Source: Pseudomonas sp. LS-2 (lineage in GTDB: Bacteria; Pseudomonadota; Gammaproteobacteria; Pseudomonadales; Pseudomonadaceae). Taken from it: a stretch of 42,796 bases of DNA. The DNA lies in contig NZ_QXTJ01000015.1 of the NCBI RefSeq assembly GCF_003605735.1, positions 455,145-497,940 of the forward strand, written 5' to 3'. Both the position numbers and the translations under genes were made by a program. Shown here in pieces: positions 17,407 through 25,952 of this stretch; the first letter of the stretch is position 1; each line of letters starts with the position of its first letter. The notes under the pieces are model-generated. The model searched no databases, was not told where the DNA came from, and saw only the letters and a list, made by a program, of their open reading frames with translations.

Positions 17407-17736
17407 TTACTGATAGGTCAGGGTGACGATGCCGCCGTGAAGATCGGCCGTGATCGAGGTGTGTTCGGCATAGGCGGTCGAAACCGGCACGGTCGCGCCC
17501 TCGCATGCGTCGTCGTGATTCATGAGCCCGACACTGAGTCTGTCACTCACCTTCAGCGCCTTGAGCCCCTCCTGTTGTCCGGTACCTGTGACCACCCTGG
17601 CGTCGCAGCCAGCGTTGACGAGCTGTCCGTGGAACATCAGTGCATTCTCCTTCGCCGAGGCCGATGGCGCGCCCACGACACAGGCCCCGATAAACGCGAT
17701 CGAAAAAAACATCGAAACAGTCTTCTTGCTTTTCAT
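17407..17736 (-). CDS. Miniature pilin-like exported protein
   Basis: 109 residues from ATG 17736, favoured over 17742 because GGAG lies 7 bases ahead. The signal peptide spans 1-28 (ending GAPSASA), leaving a mature protein of only about 81 residues, roughly half a normal pilin. The mature start ALMFHGQLVNAGCDARV resembles the donor-strand and first-cysteine region of the pilin at 16496-17074; a second Cys (DDACEGA) follows, and the end GGIVTLTYQ has the penultimate Tyr. It could be a minor or terminating subunit, a regulator of assembly, or a degenerate pilin. It has its own terminator and a promoter region sharing a decamer with the fimbrial operon. Confidence 0.78.
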   Translation of the reverse strand: MKSKKTVSMFFSIAFIGACVVGAPSASAKENALMFHGQLVNAGCDARVVTGTGQQEGLKALKVSDRLSVGLMNHDDACEGATVPVSTAYAEHTSITADLHGGIVTLTYQ

Positions 17737-17815
17737 CGCCATACTCCGGAGTGATGACTGACCCGTTGAAGTTAAGTCGAGCCTGGGACAGCCGACAAGA
17801 AATCCGGAAGATCCA

Positions 17816-17832
17816 TGTAGGAAATATCCCTA
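17816..17832. promoter_or_regulatory. Decamer shared with the pilin promoter, part of a dyad
   Basis: TGTAGGAAAT (17816-17825) is identical to 17210-17219 upstream of the pilin gene. Here it begins an imperfect dyad TAGGAAATATCCCTA (17818-17832). It lies 80 bases ahead of the mini-pilin start. A common activator of the two pilin genes is plausible; the dyad is loosely like RcsB-type boxes, but that likeness is weak. Confidence 0.4.
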
Positions 17833-17930
17833 GAACAGGGATGCTTGCTCATCGAAATCCTCGCCTCTTCCCTGTTATCGCCTCGGTGCGCATATTCTTT
17901 ACGCCACTTCATCCTCCGCCCTTCTCCAGC

Positions 17931-17944
17931 TGACAATATTGACA
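17931..17944. promoter_or_regulatory. CusR-type box upstream of the RND operon
   Basis: TGACAATATTGACA matches the CusR-family recognition pattern TGACAA-N2-TTGTCA at 11 of 12 fixed positions. It lies about 90 bases ahead of the membrane fusion protein gene. The operon encodes a CusR-like regulator, so autoregulation through this site is the natural reading. A related half (GTCATTTTGCTGAC) follows at 17952-17965. Confidence 0.55.
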
Positions 17945-18034
17945 GGTAGCAGTCATTTTGCTGACCGGGTCGAGGGGTTATAAAGGAAGCTCTCGATTAT
18001 CCGCCCACCACACTTTCGCTGGCGTTATCCCTGT

Positions 18035-19207
18035 ATGCACAAGAAGAAAAAATCTGTGGTAGCCATTACCGCTCTGGTTGCACTGATTGCGATAGGTACC
18101 TGGTTCGTGACGCGCCCCAAGACCACGAAAGTCAGTGCGCCGGTTGCAGTGCCGGTTCAGGTGATCAACGTCGTTAAGAAGGATGTACCGCGCTATGTCA
18201 CCGGCATCGGTTCGGTGCTCTCGCTGCAAAGTGTGGTGGTTCGCCCGCAGGTGGACGGCATCCTGACCAGGCTATTGGTCAAGGAAGGTCAACAGGTCAA
18301 GACCGGGGACCTGCTGGCGACAATCGATGACCGCTCGATTCGTGCAGCGCTGGAGCAGGCCAAAGCGCAGTTGAGCCAGAGCCAGGCGCAACTGGATGTC
18401 GCCCAGGTGGATCTCAAGCGATACAAGCTGCTGACGGTGGACAACAGCATTTCCAGACAGCAGTACGATCAGCAGCAGGCGTTGGTCAACCAGCTCAAGG
18501 CCACGGTCCTCGGTAATCAGGCATCGATCAACGCCTCGCAAGTGCAGCTTTCCTATACGCAAATCCGCTCCCCCGTGACCGGCCGGGTGGGCATTCGCAA
18601 TGTCGACGAAGGCAACTTTCTGCGGGTCAGCGACGCGACGGGCCTGTTTTCCGTGACGCAGATCGACCCGGTGTCGGTGGAGTTTTCCCTGCCGCAACAG
18701 ATGCTCCCAACCTTGCACGACCTGCTCAAAGCGCCCTCCCCCGCCAAGGTCAACGCCTATCTGGGCGAAGGCGCCAATGGCACGCTGCTGGGCGAAGGCG
18801 AGCTGACGCTCATCGACAATCAGGTCGCCGCCACCACCGGGACCATTCGCGCAAAGGCCACCTTTGACAATGCCAGCGAAAAACTCTGGCCCGGCCAACT
18901 GGTGACGGTGCGCATTCAGACCGCCATCGACCGCGACGCCTTGAAGGTCCCGCCGCAAGTGGTGCAACGGGGGATCGATCAGCACTTCGTGTATCGGGTC
19001 AAGGGTGACAAAGTCGAGGTGGTCCCCGTCAAGGTGCTGTACCAGGACAGCGACCTGACACTGATAAACGGTGTGAACGCCAACGACGTGCTGGTCAGTG
19101 ATGGTCAGTCGCGTCTCAAGAACGGCGCGCACATTGAAGTAGTCAAGGCCGAGGCTGTCGACACGCTGGCCGCCTCTGCTGACGCCGCCAGCGGTGGCTC
19201 GAAATGA
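18035..19207 (+). CDS. RND efflux membrane fusion protein
   Basis: Periplasmic adaptor linking the inner-membrane RND pump to an outer-membrane channel. It has 390 residues: an N-terminal anchor helix (about 6-26, after MHKKKK), a lipoyl-like half (VVRPQVDGILTRLLVKEGQ), a coiled-coil hairpin rich in Gln and Ala (about 100-165), the second lipoyl half (IRSPVTGRVGIRNVDEG), then beta-barrel and membrane-proximal domains. It is closest in style to MdtA/MuxA. The ATG has only a weak ribosome site, so the start is less sure. It overlaps the pump gene by ATGA. No outer-membrane factor gene is present, so the pump must borrow one. Confidence 0.93.
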   Translation: MHKKKKSVVAITALVALIAIGTWFVTRPKTTKVSAPVAVPVQVINVVKKDVPRYVTGIGSVLSLQSVVVRPQVDGILTRLLVKEGQQVKTGDLLATIDDRSIRAALEQAKAQLSQSQAQLDVAQVDLKRYKLLTVDNSISRQQYDQQQALVNQLKATVLGNQASINASQVQLSYTQIRSPVTGRVGIRNVDEGNFLRVSDATGLFSVTQIDPVSVEFSLPQQMLPTLHDLLKAPSPAKVNAYLGEGANGTLLGEGELTLIDNQVAATTGTIRAKATFDNASEKLWPGQLVTVRIQTAIDRDALKVPPQVVQRGIDQHFVYRVKGDKVEVVPVKVLYQDSDLTLINGVNANDVLVSDGQSRLKNGAHIEVVKAEAVDTLAASADAASGGSK

Positions 19208-22200
19208 AAGGCCATGGATCGATTTCCGCGTGGTGCGTCAATCACCCGATCGCCACGGTTCTGCTGACGTTCGCGCTGATTCTCCTGGGGTGTATCGCGT
19301 TTCCTCGTTTGCCGGTCGCACCGTTGCCGGAAGCTGAATTTCCGACCATTCAAGTCACCGCGCAATTGCCCGGTGCCAGTCCGCAAACCATGGCTTCATC
19401 GGTTGCAACGCCGCTTGAAGTCCAGTTCAGCGCCATTCCCGGCATGACTCAGATGACGTCGAGCAGCGCACTCGGCTCGACCAACCTCACGCTGCAATTC
19501 GTGTTGAACAAAAGCATCGACACCGCCGCGCAGGAGGTGCAGGCAGCCATCAATACGGCCTCGGGACGTTTGCCAGCCGACCTGCCGACCGCGCCGACCT
19601 GGCGCAAGGTCAATCCGGCCGATAGCCCTGTGCTGATCCTCAGCGTCAGTTCCAATCTGATGCCGGGCACCGAGCTGAGCGATATCACCGAATCGCTTCT
19701 GGCGCGCCAGCTTAGTCAGATCAATGGCGTAGGCCAGGTCGCCATCACCGGGCAACAACGTCCCGCGATTCGCGTCCAGGCAGCGCCGGAGAAACTGGCC
19801 TCCATTGGTCTGACACTGGCCGATCTGCGCGGCACCTTGCAGCAGACCAGTCTGAACCTGGCGAAAGGTGCGTTGTACGGCAAGGACAGCATTTCTACCC
19901 TGGCCTCCAACGACCAACTGTTTCAGGCCAAGGACTACGAAAACCTGATCGTCTCCTACAGAGACGGCGCGCCGGTTCACCTGCGGGATGTCGCACGGGT
20001 CATCAACGGCTCGGAGAACGCCTACGTCAGAGCCTGGTCCGGAGACCAGCAGGGCGTGAACATCGTGGTCTTCCGCCAGCCCGGCGCCAACATCGTCGAA
20101 ACCGTGGACCGCGTGCTGGGCGAACTGCCGCGCTTGCAGGAAATGCTGCCGGCATCGGTGGACGTCTCGGTGCTCAGCGACCGGACCAAGACCATTCGTG
20201 CCTCGTTGCATGAAGTCGAAATGACCTTGCTCATCGCCATTGCGCTGGTAATCGCGGTCATGGCGCTGTTTTTGCGCCAACTGTCCGCGACCCTGATCGT
20301 CACCGCCGTTCTGGGGGTGTCGCTGGTCGCCAGTTTTGCCCTGATGTATGTGCTCGGATTCAGCCTGAACAACCTGACGCTGGTGGCCATCGTCGTGGCT
20401 GTCGGTTTCGTCGTCGACGACGCCATCGTGGTAGTGGAGAACATTCACCGGCATCTGGAAGCCGGCGAAAGCATGCGCGATGCCGCGATCAAGGGCGCGG
20501 GCGAGATCGGCTTTACCGTGGTGTCCATCAGCTTTTCTCTGATCGCGGCGTTCATCCCGCTGCTGTTCATGGGCGGCGTGGTGGGCCGGCTGTTCAAGGA
20601 GTTCGCGCTGACCGCGACCTCCACCATTCTGATTTCGGTGCTGGTGTCGCTGACCCTGGCACCGACGCTGGCCGCGCTGTTCATGCGCGCGCCCAAACAC
20701 GACGCGCAAGCCAACCCAGGCTTCGGTGAAAAACTGTTGGCGCATTATGCCCGGGGGGTGCGGTATGCCCTCGCCCATCAGCGCATGATGATGGGGATTT
20801 TCGGCCTGACGCTGGTGCTCGCGGTGGCCGGTTATGTGTTGATCCCCAAAGGCTTCTTTCCGGTTCAAGACACCGGAATGGTGCTGGGCACCAGTGAAGC
20901 GGCCGCGGACATCTCTTATCCGGACATGGTCGAGAAACACAAACAACTGGCGAAAATCATCGCAGCCGATCCCGCCGTCAAAGCCTTTTCCCACTCGGTG
21001 GGGGTCAGCGGCAGCAACCAGACCATCGCCAATGGCCGGGTCTGGATTGCGCTCAAGGACCGCGGCGACCGAGATGTTTCCGCGAGCCAGTTCATCGACC
21101 GCATCCGACCCAAACTGGCGAAGATTCCAGGCATCGTGCTGTACCTGCGCGCGGGGCAAGACATCAACCTGAGTTCAGGCCCGAGCCGCGCGCAATATCA
21201 ATACGTGCTCAAGAGCAACAACGGCGCCTTGCTCAACGAGTGGACGCAGAAGCTCACGGAAAAACTGAAATCGATTTCGGCGTTCCGCGACCTGTCCAAC
21301 GACTTGCAATTGGGCGGCAGCGTGACCCATCTGGACATCGACCGAAGTGCCGCTGCGCGATTCGGCCTGAGCACCGCAGACGTCGATCAGGCGCTTTACG
21401 ACGCCTTCGGCCAACGGCAAATTAACGAGTACCAGACCGACATCAACCAGTACAAGGTCATCCTGGAGCTCGAACCTCAACAACGGGGCAAGGCCGAAAG
21501 CCTGAACTACTTCTATCTGCGTTCCCCGCTGACCAACGAGATGGTTCCGTTATCAGCGTTGGCGAAGGTCGGGGCGCCGAAGATGGGACCGTTGTCGATC
21601 AGCCATGACGGCATGTTCCCCGCCGCCAACCTGTCGTTCAACCTGTCGGCCGGTGTCGCTCTTGGCGATGCGGTGCTGCTGCTGGATCAGGCCAAGAACG
21701 AGATCGGCATGCCCGCCTCGATCATCGGTAATTTCCAGGGCGCGGCCCAGGCATTCCAAAGCTCGCTGGCCAATCAGCCGTGGCTGATCCTGGCGGCGCT
21801 GGTGGCGGTGTACATCATTCTGGGGGTGCTTTACGAAAGCTTCGTGCATCCGTTGACGATCATCTCCACCCTGCCCTCCGCCGGTATCGGCGCATTGCTG
21901 CTGTTGTGGCTCATGGGTCAGGATTTCTCGATCATGGGGCTGATCGGTATCGTGCTGCTGATCGGTATCGTCAAGAAGAACGGCATTCTGCTGGTGGATT
22001 TCGCGCTGGAGGGGCAACGCCAGCGCGGCCTTACGCCGCAGGAGGCGATTTATGAAGCCTGTCTGACGCGCTTTCGGCCGATCATCATGACCACGCTGGC
22101 GGCCTTGCTCGGTGCCCTGCCGCTCATGCTCGGCTATGGTGTCGGTGCCGAGCTGCGCCAGCCATTGGGTATCGCGGTGGTCGGAGGCTTGCTGGTGAGC

Positions 22201-22338
22201 CAGGCGCTGACGCTGTTCACCACGCCGGTGATTTACCTGCAACTGGAACGGGTTTTCCATCGCCGGCATCCAACGGCCACACCGACCCCGCCTTCAACGG
22301 CCAAGAAACCTGCGGCAATACTCGCTACTGAAAAGTAA
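19204..22338 (+). CDS. RND multidrug efflux pump, HAE-1/MdtB type
   Basis: Proton-driven inner-membrane exporter of 1044 residues with the usual two halves, each one helix, a large periplasmic loop and further helices. Helix 4 has the HAE-1 proton-relay pair Asp405/Asp406 in GFVVDDAIVVVEN, and the heavy-metal-type signature (DGA) is absent, so the likely substrates are organic compounds. HPIATVLLTFALILLG begins helix 1 and the MdtB/C-like LPEAEFPTIQV follows. It overlaps the adaptor gene by 4 bases and is followed 24 bases later by a CusR-like regulator. The substrate is unknown. Confidence 0.95.
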   Translation: MKGHGSISAWCVNHPIATVLLTFALILLGCIAFPRLPVAPLPEAEFPTIQVTAQLPGASPQTMASSVATPLEVQFSAIPGMTQMTSSSALGSTNLTLQFVLNKSIDTAAQEVQAAINTASGRLPADLPTAPTWRKVNPADSPVLILSVSSNLMPGTELSDITESLLARQLSQINGVGQVAITGQQRPAIRVQAAPEKLASIGLTLADLRGTLQQTSLNLAKGALYGKDSISTLASNDQLFQAKDYENLIVSYRDGAPVHLRDVARVINGSENAYVRAWSGDQQGVNIVVFRQPGANIVETVDRVLGELPRLQEMLPASVDVSVLSDRTKTIRASLHEVEMTLLIAIALVIAVMALFLRQLSATLIVTAVLGVSLVASFALMYVLGFSLNNLTLVAIVVAVGFVVDDAIVVVENIHRHLEAGESMRDAAIKGAGEIGFTVVSISFSLIAAFIPLLFMGGVVGRLFKEFALTATSTILISVLVSLTLAPTLAALFMRAPKHDAQANPGFGEKLLAHYARGVRYALAHQRMMMGIFGLTLVLAVAGYVLIPKGFFPVQDTGMVLGTSEAAADISYPDMVEKHKQLAKIIAADPAVKAFSHSVGVSGSNQTIANGRVWIALKDRGDRDVSASQFIDRIRPKLAKIPGIVLYLRAGQDINLSSGPSRAQYQYVLKSNNGALLNEWTQKLTEKLKSISAFRDLSNDLQLGGSVTHLDIDRSAAARFGLSTADVDQALYDAFGQRQINEYQTDINQYKVILELEPQQRGKAESLNYFYLRSPLTNEMVPLSALAKVGAPKMGPLSISHDGMFPAANLSFNLSAGVALGDAVLLLDQAKNEIGMPASIIGNFQGAAQAFQSSLANQPWLILAALVAVYIILGVLYESFVHPLTIISTLPSAGIGALLLLWLMGQDFSIMGLIGIVLLIGIVKKNGILLVDFALEGQRQRGLTPQEAIYEACLTRFRPIIMTTLAALLGALPLMLGYGVGAELRQPLGIAVVGGLLVSQALTLFTTPVIYLQLERVFHRRHPTATPTPPSTAKKPAAILATEK

Positions 22339-22362
22339 GCACGGAAAAGTGAGAGTGGACCG

Positions 22363-23040
22363 ATGCGTGTCCTGATTATCGAAGACGAAGAGAAAACCGC
22401 TGACTATCTGCATCGCGGTTTGACCGAACAGGGCTACACCACGGACGTTGCCCGGGATGGTATCGAAGGTCTGCACATGTCGCTGGAGAGCGAGTACGGC
22501 GTGATCATCCTTGACGTCATGCTGCCGGGCCTGGACGGTTATGGCGTGTTGCGGGCCTTGCGCGCACGTAAGCAGACGCCGGTGATCATGCTCACCGCTC
22601 GGGAGAACGTCGACGATCGGATTCGTGGCCTGCGTGAAGGCGCCGATGATTATCTGGGCAAGCCATTTTCGTTTCTGGAACTGGTGGCTCGTTTGCAAGC
22701 ATTGACCCGACGCAGTGGCGGCCATGAACCGGTTCAGATCAGCATCGCCGATTTGTGGATCGACCTGATCAGCCGCAAGGCGACCCGCTCGGGGGCACGT
22801 CTGGACCTGACCGCCAAGGAGTTTTCGCTGCTCAGCGTGCTCGCCCGACGGCAGGGGGAAATCCTGTCCAAGACTTCGATTGCCGAAATGGTCTGGGACA
22901 TCAATTTCGACAGTGATGCCAACGTCGTCGAAGTCGCGATCAAACGCCTGCGCGCCAAACTCGACGGTCCATTCGAACAGAAGCTGCTGCACACCATCCG
23001 TGGGATGGGCTATGTGCTGGAGAGCCGTCGTGTCGAGTAA
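22363..23040 (+). CDS. CusR/CopR-type response regulator
   Basis: OmpR-family transcription factor of 225 residues. The receiver domain (1-115) has the acidic cluster Glu7-Asp8-Glu9, the phosphoacceptor Asp51 (VIILDVMLPGLDGYG) and Lys in DDYLGKPFSFLEL. The winged-helix DNA-binding domain (about 125-223) ends TIRGMGYVLESR. The sequence pattern places it with heavy-metal regulators (CusR, CopR, CzcR, IrlR). It is co-directional with the pump and overlaps the kinase start by 11 bases. A CusR-like box before the adaptor gene is its probable target. Confidence 0.94.
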   Translation: MRVLIIEDEEKTADYLHRGLTEQGYTTDVARDGIEGLHMSLESEYGVIILDVMLPGLDGYGVLRALRARKQTPVIMLTARENVDDRIRGLREGADDYLGKPFSFLELVARLQALTRRSGGHEPVQISIADLWIDLISRKATRSGARLDLTAKEFSLLSVLARRQGEILSKTSIAEMVWDINFDSDANVVEVAIKRLRAKLDGPFEQKLLHTIRGMGYVLESRRVE

Positions 23041-24394
23041 CTCCATCGCCATTCGCCTGAGCGGCATGTTCGCGCTGGTGGCGTTGCTGGTGTTTCTGCT
23101 AATTGGCTGGGCGTTGTACCTGCAGGTGGACAAGAGTCTGGGCCTGTTGCCGGAAGCCGAAGTGGATGCGCGTTACAGCGTGCTTGAGTCTGCCGTGCAG
23201 CGTTACGGCAACCCGGAGCATTGGGCCAAGATCAATGCCAAGCTCAGGTTGCTCAGCGAAGAAGACAAACGCCTGCGGTTCTGGGTGGTCAGCGACAATC
23301 CAACCTACGAGTTCGGCAATCCTGACGCCCAGATTCGCACGTTCGCCAACGGTCCGCTGGGCATGCGCGACCTGAACCTGAGCGATCATGATTATCCGTT
23401 CAAGGTGCTGGTCAGCCAGTTCCCGGCCAAGGACCAACGTCCGCCGCTGCGTTTTCTGACTGCCATCGATACCGAAACATTCTGGGAGACTCAGCACTCG
23501 CTGCTGATTGCGTTGATCAGTCTGGCGGCCGTCGGCATCGCGCTGGCGTCGGCGCTGGGCTACTGGGTGGCGCGCATCGGTCTTAAACCGCTGCATGCGC
23601 TGTCGCTGGAGGCCCGCAAACTGGCACCACCGCGTTTGTCCGGACGCCTCCAGTTGTCGCCTCTGCCGCCCGAACTCGATCAGTTCGTGACCTCGTTCAA
23701 TTCGACGCTGGAGCGGGTTGAACAGGCCTATTCCCGGCTCGAGTCGTTCAATGCCGACGTTGCCCATGAGTTGCGCTCACCCCTGACCAACCTCATCGGC
23801 CAGACTCAGGTGGCGTTGACGCGGGGTCGTTCAGCGGAGCATTACTTCGAGGTCTTGCAGTCGAATCTGGAAGAGCTGGAACGGTTGCGCTCAATCATCA
23901 ATGACATGCTGTTTCTGGCGAGCGCCGATCAGGGCAGCAAAGCCACCGAACTGACCCAATCCTCCCTGGCCGAAGAGGTGGCAACGACGCTGGACTATCT
24001 GGATTTCATTCTGGAAGACGCACACGTACAGGTTCAGGTGCGGGGCGACGCTCACGTCCCGTTCGAGAAGGCCCACCTTCGGCGTGCGCTGATCAATCTG
24101 CTGCACAACGCGGTGCAACACACCTCTGGCGGGAAGATCATTCATGTGGACATCAAGGTTGAGGGCGACCACGTCAGCATCGCGGTGAGCAACCCTGGCA
24201 CGCAGATATCGGACGAGCACCTGCCCAAGCTGTTCGAGCGCTTTTATCGGGTGGACGCGTCACGCAGCAACAGCGGCGCCAATCACGGGTTGGGGCTGGC
24301 AATCGTCAAGGCCATTGCATTGATGCACGGCGGGAGTGTGTTCGCGCGCAGCGAGCACGGAGAGAACACGTTCGGGATCAATTTGCCGTGTTGA
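23030..24394 (+). CDS. CusS/CopS-type sensor histidine kinase
   Basis: Inner-membrane sensor kinase, partner of the preceding regulator. The start is GTG 23030, inside the regulator gene, with GGAGAG five bases ahead; this gives 454 residues and an N-terminus (VSSNSIAIRLSGMFALVALL) matching the heavy-metal kinase family. The first helix is about 11-32, a periplasmic domain about 33-155, the second helix about 158-180, then HAMP. The phospho-accepting His246 is in FNADVAHELRSPLTNL, and an ATPase domain follows with N box NLLHNAVQH and G box HGLGLAIVKA. Neighbourhood suggests it controls an organic-solute pump although its family usually senses metals. Confidence 0.94.
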   Translation: MSSNSIAIRLSGMFALVALLVFLLIGWALYLQVDKSLGLLPEAEVDARYSVLESAVQRYGNPEHWAKINAKLRLLSEEDKRLRFWVVSDNPTYEFGNPDAQIRTFANGPLGMRDLNLSDHDYPFKVLVSQFPAKDQRPPLRFLTAIDTETFWETQHSLLIALISLAAVGIALASALGYWVARIGLKPLHALSLEARKLAPPRLSGRLQLSPLPPELDQFVTSFNSTLERVEQAYSRLESFNADVAHELRSPLTNLIGQTQVALTRGRSAEHYFEVLQSNLEELERLRSIINDMLFLASADQGSKATELTQSSLAEEVATTLDYLDFILEDAHVQVQVRGDAHVPFEKAHLRRALINLLHNAVQHTSGGKIIHVDIKVEGDHVSIAVSNPGTQISDEHLPKLFERFYRVDASRSNSGANHGLGLAIVKAIALMHGGSVFARSEHGENTFGINLPC

Positions 24395-24422
24395 AACGGC
24401 ATCACCTTTGGGCATTACGGAA

Positions 24423-24482
24423 GCAGTCCGGCTTGCCGGCGGTAGCAAATTCAAGGACGCCACCGCCGGCAAGCCGGACTGC
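24423..24482. repeat. REPIN, family A (first copy)
   Basis: Two perfectly inverted 21-base REP arms, starting GCAGTCCGGCTTGCCGGCGG and ending at 24482, with an 18-base loop. It lies between the 3' ends of the sensor kinase and yjdM, where it may also act as a transcription end. Same arms as at 28978-29043. Confidence 0.92.
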
Positions 24483-24516
24483 TACACAGGTCGTGTGACT
24501 GCGCGGTGCTCGCGCA

Positions 24517-24855
24517 TCAGCCCTTCTTCACAAACTCGGACTTCAGCTTCATCGCACCGATGCCGTCGATCTTGCAGTCGATGTCGTGATCGCCGTCAAC
24601 CAGACGGATGTTCTTGACCTTGGTGCCGACCTTGACCACCAGCGACGAGCCTTTGACCTTGAGGTCTTTGATCACGGTCACGGTGTCGCCGTCCTGCAGA
24701 GTATTGCCGACTGCATCCTTGATGATTTTCACGTCATCGCCTGCGTCAGCGGCGCCGTCGGCGGACCACTCGTGGGCACATTCCGGGCAGACGCGCTGAG
24801 CGCCGTCTTCATAGGTGTATTCGGAATTGCATTTCGGGCACGGCGGTAAGCTCAC
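24517..24855 (-). CDS. yjdM: YjdM/PhnA-type zinc-ribbon protein
   Basis: 112 residues starting at GTG 24855 ([18 protein letters not shown]), with GAGAT upstream. The N-terminal zinc ribbon has two CxxC pairs (CPKC and CPEC, about residues 6-30). The C-terminal SH3-like part ([35 protein letters not shown]) is characteristic. The family was named PhnA after a phosphonate gene region but is not needed for phosphonate use; its function is unknown. The open frame to 25005 crosses a REPIN and is not credible as coding. It converges with the sensor kinase, with a REPIN between them. Confidence 0.93.
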   Translation of the reverse strand: MSLPPCPKCNSEYTYEDGAQRVCPECAHEWSADGAADAGDDVKIIKDAVGNTLQDGDTVTVIKDLKVKGSSLVVKVGTKVKNIRLVDGDHDIDCKIDGIGAMKLKSEFVKKG

Positions 24856-24929
24856 GGCGGATCTCGCATCAGAATGAATAGGCGCAGGATTATAAGGGTT
24901 TTTCTGGATACGTAACGCACGCAAATCAA

Positions 24930-25018
24930 TGTAGGAGCGCGCTTGCCCGCGATAGCGGTGTGTCTGTCGGAGCAGTTGGGACAGGCACACCGCCATCGCG
25001 GGCAAGCGCGCTCCTACA
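24930..25018. repeat. REPIN, family B (first copy)
   Basis: 24-base arms, beginning TGTAGGAGCGCGCTTGCCCG, are perfectly inverted and about 41 bases apart; the inner part also pairs partly (CGGTGTG with CACACCG). It lies between the ZIP transporter stop and the yjdM start. A second copy is at 31113-31201. Confidence 0.92.
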
Positions 25019-25038
25019 GGTTGTCGGTCTGTTTCGCG

Positions 25039-25926
25039 TTACGCCAACGCCGTATCCATCACCATCATCAGACAGAACCCGACCAGCAGCCCGAAGCTGG
25101 CGATCTTGTCGTGCCCGTTGCGGCGAGATTCCGGGATGATCTCGTGGGTCACGACCAGTAGCATTGCACCGGCGGCCAGTGCCAGTCCGAGCGGCAACAA
25201 CAACGCGGCAATCTCCACCAGCCAGGCACAGAGCACGGCAAACACCGGTTCGACCAGGCCAGACGCCGCTCCGATCAGAAAAGCGTTCAAACGAGACATG
25301 CCCGCAGCGGCGAGCACCAGTGCGATCACCAGCCCTTCTGGCACATCCTGCAACGCGATGCCCATGGCCAGGCTGTCAGCGTGCGCCAGACCGCCGCCGG
25401 CCGAGACACCCACGGCCATGCCTTCCGGAATGTTGTGGGCGATGATCGCGATGACGAACAGCCAGATATTCGAAGGGATCGCCGGTTTTTCGCTGACATC
25501 CGACAGCTGCGGCCCCCGGGAAACCAGCGTGTCGACGACGAACAAGCCGACAGCGCCAGCCAGAATGCCGAAACTGATCAGCGCACCCGCGCCCCACTGC
25601 GAAAAGCCCAGACCTTGAGCAGCGCTCAGACCCGGCACGATCAGCGAAAAGGCCGTCGCCGCGAGCATGATGCCCGCGCCGAAACCCAGTAACCCGTCGG
25701 ACACCGCCACGGGCATGCCGCGAATCACCAGCACTGGAACTGCGCCGAGGGCCGTGCCCAAGGCGCACAATGCTCCGCCTTCCAGAGCCCTCAACATGCG
25801 CGGTTCGAGGCTCAACCACGAAAGCCCCTGAGCGATGAGCAGCCCGGTTCCGGCCAGTAATAGAATCGAACCGATGGCCAGTCGAAACAGGCGTCCGCTG
25901 CTGATGGTGAGGAAATCCGAAGGCAT
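25039..25926 (-). CDS. ZIP family metal transporter
   Basis: Inner-membrane importer of divalent metal (zinc, iron or manganese by family). It has 295 residues and about eight hydrophobic helices. The metal-binding motifs are HNIPEGMAVG in helix 4 and QDVPEGLVIAL in helix 5, with THEIIPESRRNGHD near the C-terminus. It follows sodA by 26 bases on the same strand; P. aeruginosa has a ZIP gene at the same place after sodM. If co-transcribed with the Fur-controlled cluster, manganese supply to the Mn superoxide dismutase is an attractive role, but this is inference. Confidence 0.93.
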   Translation of the reverse strand: MPSDFLTISSGRLFRLAIGSILLLAGTGLLIAQGLSWLSLEPRMLRALEGGALCALGTALGAVPVLVIRGMPVAVSDGLLGFGAGIMLAATAFSLIVPGLSAAQGLGFSQWGAGALISFGILAGAVGLFVVDTLVSRGPQLSDVSEKPAIPSNIWLFVIAIIAHNIPEGMAVGVSAGGGLAHADSLAMGIALQDVPEGLVIALVLAAAGMSRLNAFLIGAASGLVEPVFAVLCAWLVEIAALLLPLGLALAAGAMLLVVTHEIIPESRRNGHDKIASFGLLVGFCLMMVMDTALA

Positions 25927-25952
25927 AGATCGTCTACTTCTCGTGAGGGGAT

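Noticed and set aside
19396..21159. 587-codon open frame opposite the RND pump gene
   Set aside because: It is antisense to a clear pump gene, shows low-complexity Gln/His/Arg/Asp composition and no family signal. Long antisense frames are common in GC-rich DNA.
24856..25005. N-terminal extension of yjdM to an ATG at 25005
   Set aside because: The extension reads through a REPIN arm and precedes the conserved zinc-ribbon start by 50 unrelated residues; GTG 24855 fits the family.
24930..25018. Inverted repeats considered as CRISPR or transposon ends
   Set aside because: Only paired arms with a short loop, no array of direct repeats and no transposase gene; arms recur as REPINs elsewhere in the window.
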